A stretch of 64,000 nucleotides of DNA from Syngnathus acus. Its lineage: Eukaryota; Chordata; Actinopteri; Syngnathiformes; Syngnathidae. Position numbers and translations under genes: made by a program. The notes under the pieces were generated by a model, which did not search any database, was not told the DNA's origin, and saw only the letters and a list, made by a program, of their open reading frames with translations. Below are positions 1 to 13,600 of this stretch, piece by piece (position 1 is the first letter of the stretch; each line of letters opens with the position of its first letter). The stretch lies in contig NC_051106.1 in NCBI RefSeq assembly GCF_901709675.1, forward strand, positions 7,266,001 through 7,330,000, written 5' to 3'.

Positions 1-1510
1 GGAGCCCACGTTCAACATTTGTAGTTTACAAATCTTACAGCTGACTGAGTTAAGGGGGGTTGAATTTGTGGACTGGCCGTCAATGGGAAAAATGTGAAGA
101 AAAGGCCAAACATTTATTCTTGTAATCTGCTCTGCCATGTCTCAAAATTATTTTGTGCCTGTTTGCACATTATATTTGGATTAGTGCTATTGATTCTTTC
201 TTAGTACACTATTGCACTGGGGAGGGCAATTAAATAGGACATAGATCTTTCTTTGTCGTGATTGTCATGTTTTCGCTCTATCTAATAATAATAATAATAA
301 TAAAGCTGAAGTAAAAGCGACATAGTGACTCTTCTGACCACGATTGAAAGCAACAAACTGGGAGTAACCGAAGACTAGTTTGATCAAAGAGGGCTGTTTT
401 AAGAGTGATCACTTCCCTCAAAATACACACAAGGCTCGTTTAATATTCCCCATCAGGTAAATAATTCTTACTCTGATAGTTGTGCGAGATGGAGAACTCA
501 ATTATCCGAACATCCGTCAGAGCAGAGCCCGCTCTGGAACGCTACCGAGCAATAAGATTGATAGCCGAATTGACGGCAGTAGCCGGCGCTTTGCCGCCTC
601 ATCCGGGCACTGGACTTGAACACGCCGTTTGATTCCATCATTTTTCCCCCAGATTTTGCTCTTCTCTCTTTGGAGCATTGTACGTGAAGCATCATTACCC
701 TTCACTCCACCGAAGAGGGGTTCATTATGGGGTTAGTGTGTTGGCAAGACTGTTGTTTGGATGATGAATGTAGTTGGTTAGAGCTTTGGAGAGAAAATTA
801 TCCGCCCCCCAACACACACACACTCATTGCAAGACGCTGAGCGCAATTTGCAGTTTGGTCAAATTCGTGAAACAAATAAAAATCAGCAAATCCTTTCTCT
901 GTTTTCTGATCGAACGTTGACCCAAAATGACATAAATACCTGAAAGATGATGTAAAAGGTCCAACCATTTTGAAACATTATATGTCGATTAAAAAGGAAC
1001 GGTTGGCGGATAAGGTCGGGATTGACAGTTTTGCGTTTGGATTCTGACACAACAATGTTTATCTGATCGAGCTTCGGGTTGACATGACGGGATCTACGTT
1101 GTCACTCGTCTAATACGCTTGGACAAGGCTGTGCCACGGAATATCAATGAAAGACTCCTCCGGGGCAGAAATGGAAGGCTCGGGATCAGCCTAACCTTAG
1201 AATCGGCATGTACGTATCGTGACGCTTTGACCTTCTGGTAACTGGCGGCGCTGCGATAAAAGACGCCGAGCAAAAAGCTTTTCTGTCTTCAATCCAAGCC
1301 GAACAAGAAAGAGGAGTGAAGGAAATCTATTTTTGGAAACGTTTGATGTGCTTCTTTTGCTGGCTCACTGTTACATTGATTTAGTTCAAAAAGTAGCAGA
1401 AGACAGATTATCTTTTGTTTGCCTCTGATTTGTTTCAGGTGTTCAATGAGGCCTATTGAAGACGGGAATTGAACAAAAAAGTCCCTTTTAATCTGGAAAG
1501 AAAGACTGAC
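1..1510 (-). other. cdin1: cdin1 last intron (partial)
   Basis: Non-coding. I searched the minus strand for the final coding exon (FGPGLVIYWYGF in human) and did not find it. Contains an (AAT)n run at about 282-302. Nothing else identified. Confidence 0.75.
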
Positions 1511-1616
1511 CTGTTCCAGTAGCTCCAAAACTGTTCGTTGAGGTAAGTGCGGTGACTGTGGTCGTCTCCAAATGACGCTTTACTCTCAATCCAGTGAACA
1601 ATGTGTCCTTCCACGG
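1511..1616 (-). CDS. cdin1: cdin1 coding exon 10, nuclease motif E-x-K (residues 204-238)
   Basis: A 106-base exon encoding [18 protein letters not shown], then [11 protein letters not shown], against human [18 protein letters not shown] and YLHDQFWSYWN. Glu214 and Lys216 complete the nuclease active-site pattern. Tyr236, another reported CDA-I site, is conserved. The acceptor is GCGTTTCCAAAAG; an open frame continues upstream into the intron but has no homology, so the exon start is set by homology and phase. Donor ACAG|GTCAGT. It leaves AG for Arg239, in the exon outside the window. Confidence 0.96.
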
Positions 1617-4600
1617 CTTTTGGAAACGCACAGAAGAAATAAATCAGGCCATGAAATACAACTTTGACGTCTATCTGCGTCAATGGTAGTGAATGGATTA
1701 AAGTCAATACAATTGTGAGGGGGAAAAAAATACTAACCAACGGGGACCTCCAGGATGATATCAGGTGTTTTGTCATAACCTTTTGCTCTCAGTTGGTTCT
1801 CATCTAAAAGAGAAGACACACGAGTCGCATTTGTTTGACTTTGGATCGCCTTAGATCGGTCGAAAAGCTTTACAACGCTGGCCGGTGTATTTGCTGTGTT
1901 CGCACGAAAAAAAAGCTGCGCCCCCAGTTTGTAGTTTGGTGAAGCTTCATAAAATATACGGCGAAGGGGGGGGAGACAAGGTTGGCATTACAGTCTGAGT
2001 AAGCCCGACCCCGAGATCCTCGTGGACGTCAGCCATTGTCCTTGACTTTTTGCACACTTCAGCCATTATCCGCACAACACCTGATTTCTCCATTAAATCT
2101 CGGGCTGACCAGGTCATTCGGTTCCAAGGGCCTGCCTCTTTGTCTCCAGTCAAGCTCGACTAATGGGGCGCGGAGGAGAATTGAGAAGAGATGGAGGGTG
2201 CCGGTGTCAGCCAAGGATGGAGACAGGCGAGCCGAGAGGGAGGTCAGAGTGGGTTGCCGCGGGCCCGAGGTGCATCCCGGGCTCGGCTAATGCTATTGGC
2301 CGCGGCCCGGCTGTTGACATTGTCATGTGGGCTCTGATCGCCCTTTTTTACACCAGCTTTGATTAAAATTAATGGGCCGTCCCTGCTGTTGGGTGGCTTA
2401 TTTCCAATCCATTTATCAAGTGGGGTGAGGTTGCCTCAGTGGCCCCGGTGCCCTCTGACAGTTTTAGAACAGTCCTCCGTATAGCCGTGAAGAAAGGTCA
2501 ACGCGGCGGGTCCAAATAAATGATGTGGTCTTAATGACACAAGGAATGACTTTCATCCTTCACTCACCTGACCTATGGGATGATGATGATGGGAGGGGAG
2601 GAAGCAAGGGTTAAATATTAACTTCCACAATTTCACACATGGGCACTACCTCGATTAAATTCGGTCGGGACAAAATCGTATAACCCTGCAAAAATTATAT
2701 TTGATGAAAAACGACATTTGATGTTTGTCCGCTACATTAAGAGGAAAAAAAAAAACACTCCAGCAAATAAGTCAAAGTTCAAATCACGACTTACCTAAGA
2801 AGGACAAATTTTTCTCCTTGAGTTTGTCACAGAGCAGAACCTCGTGCTCTTGGCCAATAGCGCTGTGGGTTGAAAGAGTCAAGGATTCCAAAAGCAGTTG
2901 TTTTCTACCAAAGCACTAAAAACTACACACAATAAGTGCTTAGTCATCATTATTTACATGTGCTTGCCCTGCTTTGACACGTGAGCTACACGTTAGCCTC
3001 AATAGCGCTCACATCAAATCTCAGTTGTGAACTCTCCGTGGTGCTGAACCGCATCTGCTTGATGACGAAACAAAATGAGAATATTCAGTGATGCCAATTG
3101 CTTACCGCCAAACTCGTGACTTTTTTTTCCCTTTTTACGCCGATCCACCGGCTGCGCACGGACATTTTGAATTGCACATCTCCTTCCACATCTTGTATCA
3201 TTTGAGGTAGAGGGATGGCAAACGCCTCCGCCGTGAAGCAGAACTTTTATGTGGGCTGAGGGCAGACACATCTCATCCCCTTCAATAGCTCCTCGTCAAT
3301 TTCAAGCTAAAAATTTTATGGGATAGGATACTGTTTGATGCAGTCTACCAGTGGTCCATAACAGCAGTCGTTTACGGTGCACTGAGGGAGTTGGGGGGAG
3401 AGCGGGGGGGATATTACGATGTGAGCAAGGGAGAGAGAAACAGACAGGTGGAGGTGAGGGAAGAGATGTTGGATACAGTAATGAGCAAGAAGAAAACAAT
3501 CTGGCAGACAGTAGTTGGATGATTCAAAAGATCCTCCTAAAAATAGCTGACATGCATTAAAAAAACAAAAAAATTATGAATTTACTTGGTAGACGTTCTG
3601 GGCCCAGGGTTGGTTTGGGATTAACGATGGTTCCTTGAGCATACTGTTGAGGACTGATTTGGAGGCTGTGGAGAAGAATATAGATTCATGTAATCATATA
3701 ATATAGATCACAACAGAATAGAAATGATTAATCGACAAATAATCGTCAATTATTTTTGATGATCGAATAATCGTTGAGAACTGAAAATATCCATGCGCTC
3801 AAAATTTCAGCCTCTCGACTCAAATTTCTTTTGTCTTCTATGAAAGTGGAACGATTATTATTGTTTTATCATGAAAATAAATTAAAATTATTATATATAA
3901 AATTAAAAATATACAGTAACCGCTATACTGAGTAGATTTTTAAAAAAATTGTAAACTGAATGAAACCGCCCAGTGACGGATTTAGCAGACTACTCTATTC
4001 AAAATCAGCCACTTGGCATCTGTGCATATCTTCACTAGATAAATGTTTCAGTCCAGAGCACATGCGCTTTATCTATGTTACAAACGCCGACTGTTCTGCA
4101 TGTCCCATTCTTGCTCTGCTAACATTATAAATCAGACACAAAAAGCCCGCCGGATGGGTTTCCTTTGGTATGCCAATGACGGGAGAGTGAGGAAAAAAAA
4201 AATCTTAAATCATTTCTTAAAAATATTTGGATTCAATGGATTGTAACATTGTGTGACGAAATGGCGGCGGCGTGCCATTTTAGTGAGATATAAATACACA
4301 CGCGTGCTCGTGACAGACTCGCCGTATTACGTGGGAATGCTTCCATTCACATTTCAGGCTTGGATGGCCCCTGGAATAACATTCCAGAGAATCCCGTTCT
4401 TATTTGGGAAAAATACAGGTGAGGAAAAATAAATCTGTATACATCCCGATTGATAAAGCTGCTAAAATTCAAAGAGATGTTTCGGTGAAACCCGCTGGAT
4501 GCTCTTTTAGTGGTTTTCCCGTCGTGAGATGCTTCGAGCTTTCATCTCCGGAATAAATAAAGAAGGCCGGGCGCAAGAGGGGACGAAGCCTTAAGCACTC

Positions 4601-7600
4601 CCTCCCTCCTCGCTGACACTTCTTTTATTTGTGCTACCTTCTCTGTTTTAGCCTCGCCCTCCAGCTCATAACCGCACACACTCCCTCTCACTACTGCCAA
4701 GCACGGGCTTTATTTCTTTGCTCATTTCTCTCCGAGGTTGGTCTCTTCTCCTCCCTCCTCCTCCTCCTCCTCGGCAGATCCATACCGCACTCCCGAGCAG
4801 GAAAGAGGGGTTGTAATTTCCCCTTGAGTTAGGACACCTCATGACAAATGATAATGGGTAATCAATAAAGCAGGGGAAATATGAGGCGGCAAACTTTATG
4901 AAGCCGGGAGACGTATTACGCCGCAGACAACACTGTTTTCCCTTAACAAAGTCACTACTCGAGTGTGCCTAATAATCTGAAGGAAAATCAAAGGAGCTGC
5001 AACCACATCAGCAATATTGGCAACTTATTCCACTTTAATGGCATTTGGATTGATTTTCCACCCCCCCTCGTCCTAATGGTCCTTTTATAGATTTGACGCT
5101 GCTTCTGCAAAACAGTCATGTGTATTAAACCTCCCCGAAGGCTAACGGTAGCCATTAAAGCCCTTGTCTCACTAGCGCTCATAATTGGAGGTTTGACCAC
5201 CACCACAATTTGGTCTCACGTAACGCACACAAATACACACTTTGGTACGAGACTATTAACCCCCTCGGTCCCTCAAGATTGTTTTGTACAGTGGAACATG
5301 CACTAGTTTAAGGCTCGTAAACATTGAAGGAAACATTCTATGTATTTTTTACGCATTTTAAAACATGTTTGGTGCTTTAATATGGAAGGTTTCTACTTCC
5401 TGTTTTGGTCCCATTTCCAGACTCAGCTGCTATTGAACACTTTTTTTTTATGTTTAATTCACAAAATATGTTCTATCTGTTTGAGTGAACTAGGTTAGTG
5501 GTTTTTGCTAAGAACTATGTAAAGATGCAGACTGCTACATTAGCTTGCACTGCTAATCAAAGACTAGCTAGCAACGATTAGCCTAGGAATGGCTTGGTAC
5601 GCTTTTATTTTGAAATTGTTCCTGGCTGTCTTCAAAACTGTAGTTGGGGCCAATTTAACATAATATTATCCTGAAATAATTTCGAATAGCAAATTAGGAA
5701 ACTAAAGAACTTCAAATTAAGTACAAATGACGTCGCCAGCGGTTGGCGGCTGTAGCTACGGTACAAATTGGTGGCCCACCAATGTCACAGTCAACTTTGT
5801 AGGTTCCACCACATTCTGCTGACTCATCACAATAAGGGTCCACTTCTACTCCCACCCCCGTAGCTCCGTTAAAAATAGCTATAAAGACGATGACCTTGGC
5901 GCTGACATTGTGGAATTCCAGCCAAGCATCGACGTGATGAAAATCGAAGGCCGGGCCGCTAATAAATCAGCGTGCTTTTAAAATGAATTTACCCTAATGC
6001 TCGTTCATCACGCGCTGTAATACCTTTGCAGGGCCTGCCTCAGTTGGACGGTGTGCACAAACACAGCAGTAAATAACAACAGGGCGCCTGTGTCCCTCGC
6101 ATCGCTGCAGCTTCCGACATCAGCATACCATTAAAAGACGCCCCCGCCTTGCACTGCATCGCTCCTCCATGACACTCTGAGCTCATCACACACACATACA
6201 CACCCACACACTTACACACACTATGACATACATAAAAAAGCAGAATATAAAAAGCGCAGTCTGAAGAGCACCAGACACAGAGAACAAAGCCCTGCAGCGC
6301 ATCTTTGCCCCCCTCTTGTAAACATTCACCAAATTTACTGTAATTGTCCCGCGTTGGTATAAATTGTGACTAAGGCGCCGTATCACACCGTCAGCATCTG
6401 ACACGGCAAGAACAGAGGAGAGGGAAAAAACAACAAATAGCACGCTAACGCCTCCGTCGGGATTTGCTAAACAATCACGAGTCTGCGTCGGTATATAAAA
6501 CTGGGGAAAGAAGACGAGCTAACAACAAAATAACATTGATTTATCGCGGCTCACGTGCGTCATTTCTTTCAATTCCTCCGCCCGGGTGAAAAAGTCATTA
6601 TCGCAAACGCTGAGAAACCTCATTAGATTGCAACATTTGTTGAGGGAGGACCGTAATAAACAATAACGGATGACGATTGTTATTGCCGCTGACACTGATG
6701 AGCTCCTCTGCAAGTTTGTTTATTAATTAAAAAAACACTTTATCCACAATGTGTGTATGGCACTTAGCCATTTCCTCTACATGCCCACCACAACCCGAGC
6801 CATTGAGCTGCGGAGCGGGAGGGGGGGGTGGTGGTGGTGGAGGCTTGCACTCGTTCATCAAACTTCATGGAGCAAGGGAGAGACAGGGCCTGATAATGTG
6901 CGCCGCGCTAAAGCTGATTTTCCATGATGAATCTCGGAGCATATAAATTGGCTAATATCTGAAAACATTTACAGATACTCCAGGAATTGACTAGTTGCGC
7001 GGCGTGATGGATGAGTCTCCCCGACGCCGGACGACAGCTCCGGCAAATCTCCACGGCTGCCTAAAGCCCCTCATTTGATTTTCCAATTTATTCCTTTTTA
7101 AATGCTTCCTCAAATAGAAGATATGGGGGGGGAGGTAGGACATTTATTTAAAAAAAAAACAAAAAAAAAAAAGAGATACTTTTAGACTTCCCATGGTTAT
7201 ATGAGGAGCAGGAGGAGCCTGAAGAGGTTACTGGGGCAGAACTGATCTGCTTCCACCTGATTCTCCCTGAAAGCGCTGAGATGAGACTACATTCCATTGT
7301 GTGTGTGTGTGTGTGTGTAAAAGAATTGCAGCGGTGGATCTGGCAGCAGCGAGGCTACATAGGTCAGACCATTAGACTGCGGCATAGGCTGGCCGGAGCT
7401 CCTCTCATGAAAGGGAGTAATTAGTATACTTGTCAAGTGGAGTGCCACGGCGCTGCTCGCGCCTTCGCCGAACTTGCGGAAGAATCGCTCATCGTTCCCC
7501 CTACTGCGCTCCCCCCCCCTCCCCTCCCTACTGCGCTCATTATTTCTCCACACATACACGCGCACAATTGTTGCCTTCAGGTGAGCGAGAGCTTTAACAA

Positions 7601-10600
7601 TGACAGCGGGCCTCGTAGGTTTGATTGGCCGCAACGCAACGCGACATCCAGCGATCTACAAAACGCCGGCGCCATTATGAATAGATGAAAAGGAGCCTGG
7701 AAACATTCTCGCAGTTGTTAACATCAAACGCGAGACATTTATAACCTGCCGTACGGGGGCTTCTGTAAAGGAATGCGACAATAAATCTTGAGGGCGCTCG
7801 AATCACACGGTTACAAAACACGCGGGGAGCAATCTAATCTGGAGCCCGGGCCTTGGGAAAATGGAAAAGGTCAAATAGCTGGCAAAATTGCCTCCTCGAG
7901 AACGAGAGCGGGAAAAAGTATGTCTAAATCTAGAGCGCCTGTCAAAGAGAGGAACTGAAAGAAGACGGGTGATGAGATTGAAGCATAGCAAAGATGCTTG
8001 GGAGGCCGAAGGAGCCGGGCGGGAGGGAGAACATCCAATCTCCACACGGGAAGGCCAGACGCAGGATTCGAACCCGGAACTATGAGGCAGAAGTGCAAAC
8101 CACTTTCCCGATCGTTTTCGTATTCGCAAACGAATGGTTTCAGTTTCCTTGTGAAGCATGTGACCTTCAAATAGTGGACTAAAAGTTCTCATGTGACCTT
8201 TCCCTCCCAACTGGGACGAATTAGCTCGGACTCGACAAGGATCATTACGATTGCTGACATCATATTCAATGCACGCTAAACTGCTTCGACCGCATTGATT
8301 TATTTACGAGAACCACCAGACGATATTTTGCCGATTCTCTCGACGATATTTTTTTTTACTGACTGGGTGGTTGGTCGTCACGGCGAGGAGAAAAAAAAAA
8401 CAAGGAAGGTGCAGAAAACAATTTAAAAGCGTGTATCGATCCAGCCCGGCTGATTGTACGGATATTCCCCCGCACCCAAAGGCACCATCCTCCTTAAATG
8501 CAAAAGCGGAATGGAGAGAATTAAAGAAAATAAAAATAACGGCCAGTCACTCTCCTAGTCGGGGTTAATGTCCCTTATAGAGAAGTTTATTGATCTTCAC
8601 GGGACGCTTCGAAAGAAACTCGCAGCGTGACTTTCATTTTGGAAACGTCACGTTTTGTATTTCCTTTTCGATTATTATTTGGTCCTGATGCTCTCACAAC
8701 GAGCAAAAACAAATTAAGTTTTCGCTGGATAGCAACCGAGGGAAAGCGGTTCTAATATCATCGGAGATTGCCGCCGTCTCTCGGATGAATGAGCGGTTCT
8801 ACAAGCCGCGGCGACTTTTATTTTGACAAGCGGCGGATAACGGTGGTGTAGGTCCAAAGCAATCACACTTTGACGGTGACAAATGGCCGTAGTGGTGAGT
8901 TTGAAAATAACACGCATCGCCTTTCATCCCTTTGGTGATTAAAAATTGCGAGCATGGCTTCTGCGGTCACCTGTAATTCAGTTTTGCCTTGTCAACTATG
9001 TTTTTGTGAGCCGTTCAGATTTCATCTGACAAGAATTCTGTTACACATTAGTTGAATGAAAATTCCAACTCTTCAAAATGTAAGTCAGAACGACATAGAC
9101 GATTAAATCGGGATTTTTTAACATTTTTTGCTAACTTGCCTGAGCGTACCTGGACAATGTCTTTGACATTTCCAACAAAAATGTTAGCATCCGGAATTGA
9201 CTTCCCCTGCAGCTCATCCATCAGCACGACCTCTGCGCTGTTTGCTTTTTATTTTGTCACTTTTTTTTTTTTTTGCCAATAACAATTTCCTCAGTGGAGC
9301 CCAGCAAGGTTGCAGAGAGGATGCGGGGATACGAAGGAGGAGGGAGTACGTTAGATGGATGCAACCGGGGATGAAGGGGGAAGGACTCCACTGTTATAAA
9401 TAACACTGATGAGGTGAGCTCGCATTGATCCAAAGTGCGGTTGAGGGGCGGCGGCCCTCCTACCACTCAATCGTCAAAGCTACTATAGGTAGACTGTTGC
9501 ACATTTGGACGGAAAAGAAAATACAACAGCGGCCGGAAGAGAAGGCGGATTCCACAGACAAACGATTCCAATTAAGACTGATGGAGACAATGATAGAGTG
9601 GGCGAATGGAAACTCACGCATTCCGCCCTCCTGGTCCTGAAGGAACCTGTCGAGGATGATACGAGCCATCAGCGCAGGAGACAGATCCACCTATAAAATA
9701 AGAGAATTGGCGTGAGTGAGAAAATCTGGCATGAATACACAATTTAATTAATTTGTGTGTTATTTCCTTTTGCCACAGGAAACAATTCCCGAATTGTTTT
9801 AATTCAAAAATTCCCCCACAGTAAATAATGAATGTGATTGTCAAAATGGTTGGTTTTGTTTTACTCATGAGGAACATACAAAGACCTGCAAATTAGAAAT
9901 ATAAATTATGATTTCTCAAGTCCTTATTGACAATTTAGAGCAAGTCCGCTAAATGTTTGCTGGATATTGCTTGTGTAGCATTAAGCTGGCTAGCTAACAG
10001 ACATTTGACGCAAGCTAGCTCGACACAAATTGTCCACTATTGTTTTTCATAAAATCCGCCATGAAGTCCCTGACACTATGACAGACACTAAAACTCTTTC
10101 TCATTTAATTGAATTAACATCTGCTACAAGAAGACCATGAAGTCATTATGAAACCTTTTTGCTTAGGAGCAAATTAATCATTTGTTTGAGGCAGAACTAA
10201 AAAAAAACCAATAATTCAATGTTGTTTTCATAATCGAGACCTAAAAAGCCTTTCAGCTCATCTTATCCACTCTTTCCAAGAGTTTGTCCTTTTAACGTCA
10301 GTTCGCGTCGGTGTTTGATGACATTAAAAAGGCAACATAACAAAGGCCGCTCTCTCGCCAAAACTCTCCCGGGCCACCCGATTGCATCATCTTTCTTGAA
10401 TATTTTGGTCAAACAAGCTCGGAGGCGCTCGCGAGTTTCGGTTCCGCTGACTTGGCACCTATTCCAAAGCCTTTATGTTTAACTGACCTTTACATAAAAA
10501 GTCTATATTGGGCATAAAACGGCAATATTCACGGGGGACATCTAGGGGCGAAAAGGGTCCGGTAGCAGTTTTCATCATTGTTAATCATTTCTCGCCATCG

Positions 10601-13600
10601 GAGATATATCGTCTCATAAAGGGATGAAACTACATCAATTAGTGGTCTGAGAGAGCATGAGTGCTTGGTTTAAATGTTAAGTAGCATATTAAAATGACAG
10701 TTAAATGGTTCATAGACAGTTATCTCGGAGATGGAATCAGTCCTTTAAAAAGGGGAAGAAAAAACCTTGTGTCAATTAAATAGCGAATGAATAATGACAG
10801 TTAGCTTTGAGGCGCCACTGATGCATGCCACTTCCTCTGATTTTAGATTAAGAAACACTCCGGTGCCATTGACTGGTCTAAGGACGCAATAAAAATTCTA
10901 ATGTGCATTTAAATGGGCAAACTAGGGCAGGAGTGACGTGAGGGCAATGTGCAGAAATGACAAATAAATGAAAGGAAGTGACATCTGGCTTCACAAATTC
11001 AGGATGGAATAAATTAATTGTCATTTTTGTAATAATTTAATATTAAGTCAGTTTAATTGTACATTCATAATCGTTAATAATGTAGTACCCAATAATTGCC
11101 ACCAGGTGCGCTATATATGTAATAATAAACGAAAGACTTATTATGATATGGATTTTTTTTTATGTGTAATTGTTTATTATAGTAAATAGCCCAGAGTTAA
11201 CCTATCGCACAACCTGCGACATGATGTCAAATCAAACAAGCAATGAAGTGATAGAAGGAGGAATTAACGGCTGACCCCTTCGCTCCTCACCTGTCTGCAG
11301 TTTGCACTTTGCCCGGGCCCGCTGCAATTTGGGGAAAATTGCACGATAAAAGACAACAAAGTATTTTCACATCTGCTTGATGGAGGTGAGAGCTAATTAC
11401 ATTAAATAATTGATAATGGAGCCGACCATTTTGGCAATTTTCATAATGACTAACAGACAAGAGAGAAAATCAAAAACCGCTGCCAACCTCTATATAGGCA
11501 TTGATACAAAAGGACATCAATGAGTGTGTGTGTGGGGGGGAGGGGGCGAGTAGGGTAAACCATTACCTCATTGGCCAACTCCAGCAAGACGGGAGCAGAG
11601 GGATGTGCCGTGGCCTCGCTCAGATACCTTCGTTACAACAAAGAAGAACAAAAGCGTCGACAACAAATAGGAGGCAGACGGAAGAGGGGAGCACGCGCGG
11701 GCTAGCCGAGACATGCTAATGTCCCCGATGACTTTGCCCTGGGTGGCATATGGCAGGCTCCATGTGGTTCAAACAGCACGGCTCCGAGGGCTTCCAACCC
11801 CCCCACAAAACCCCCCAGACATGAATATGGTGGTTAGTTAACCCCTACTGCCCAAAAATGGTGTTTTACCTCCTCAGTGACAAAAAAAACCCGCTGGCCT
11901 CAGTCTCGCATATTTGATAAAATACGCAAATTTTTGATTAACAACGCGTGCAAGGTATTCACTTGTGTTTTTTTACGACACTTTTTGCATGTACAGTATA
12001 TGCCGTGTTGATTTTGTCCCCCCCCACCCGAAACCACATCTTTTTAAAAATGGTTCAGTGATCCTCCGAAAAATATTTTTGTTTTTCTTGCTAATTACAG
12101 TGCATTGCTTTTAGCGTGGAACCCGCCGCCGTCTGGATTGACTCCGTACATGACTGTAGCGCCTTTCCCGGAGGCCGACGGGGTGATGACATAAAGCAGA
12201 GCGGCGTACCTTCGGTAGTGGCTTTCGATGACATCGGGCGCGTGGTGCCTCGCGATGGTCCTTTTGGTTCGTTTCTGTGGTGAGAATGAGAAAACTCTGA
12301 CATTTCCGTGCAATCTCCTCTCTGAGTCGCAAGACAAGTGTTAGGAAAAGGAAGAGCATTGTTTGAAAACAACATATTTAAAAACCACTACACAAGAAAA
12401 AAAAAAAGGATTCCACCGAGACAGCGGCGGTGACTGACACCCGTCAGCCGGATGATAAATGACTCCATTTTCTACCCGCGCTGCCTTCTGCCACTGACGG
12501 CGGTGGCCATTTATCATCATCGGCTGTCAAGCGTGGAAAGCGGCAGTGACAGTGCGAGTCAGCAAACATTTAGCACACGCAGCCGCACTAGACGGGGAAA
12601 TTATTATTGTCAGAATAATAATGGTTTAGCATAATTTATTACAGGTCCACCAAATAAGCAGGGGCTAGATGTTATTAGACAGATGGATGGGGAGGCTTGG
12701 CGGCCATCCACCGAGGCTCGGACGGGCGAGTGGCGTCGACGTGAGGAAGAGGAGGGGCTGGAATAAACGAGTGTATGTTGGCAAAGTGCAGGTGGGAGGG
12801 GGGGGGGCTTGAGGGGCATCTTCCAAACCAATCAGAGAGCTGGCAGTTCAATTACAAAGAAATAAAGGGACATTCATCATTCAATTAGGCACCTGTCAGG
12901 ACTCACAAAGGGAAGAAAAGTTCTAACCTGATACTCCAGGGAGAAGATGCTCAGAAGAGTGGACTGCGAGTGACTGGAACAAATAAAAGAAGGACAAAGT
13001 TAATTACCAGAAAGCATCGCACACATTGACAAAGGGAGAGAGGGATAGGCGGGACGGGAGGCTTCAAAGCTCGGGACCCAGATGCCCCGTAATCTCGGCG
13101 AACATGAAAACAAGTGTGCCAAAGTTGTTCCAGATGATCACCTCTGACGGAGAAAACACGGGGAACTTGAGCTTTTATGTCAATTTCGTACAACTGGTTT
13201 GATTCATGTCGCGGAATTCGATGGAGGGTGGGGGCGGAGCAATTTACAAACAACCTGTATTTGTTTGAATGGTCACAATATGGCCTTACTTTTAGGACCC
13301 CCCCATCTAAGCAACTTAGAAAATGGAAACTGGCTCTGCACAGTGGCTCCCAAGAGTGCGTTCATTCCGAAAAAGTTGCCATAAGCTCCATTCATCCCCG
13401 GCCCCTCCGGTCAATGTCAAACACCTGGCGAAGACGCCAACGTCGGGAAACAACAAGCAGCAGCCTTTTATATTCATCCAATTGTACGGAACGTAACCGC
13501 CGTATTGCATCATGGCAGAAAGACATCAAAAACTAACAAAAGACAGAGAAAACTTCAAACAGTTGAACACAATGTTAGCTGATCTCTCATTTGTTCCTAT

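Larger units (their letters stand above)
3666..9617 (-). other. cdin1: cdin1 6-kb intron with repeats and candidate enhancers
   Basis: No exon-like segment with CDIN1 homology is expected here, because flanking residues are contiguous. Holds a dispersed repeat (3723-3960), a TEAD-like pair (4372-4386), a (GT)10 run (7299-7318), an antisense tRNA-derived repeat (8028-8112), and homeodomain-word-rich stretches such as 5920-6140 and 6880-6960 that could be conserved elements. Confidence 0.6.

Noticed and set aside
1-1510. Final cdin1 exon within the window
   Set aside because: No minus-strand match to the conserved FGPG...WYGF segment was found.
1617-1690. Open frame extending coding exon 10 upstream ([13 protein letters not shown])
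   Set aside because: It is the polypyrimidine tract of the acceptor read as protein; homology and phase place the exon start at 1616.
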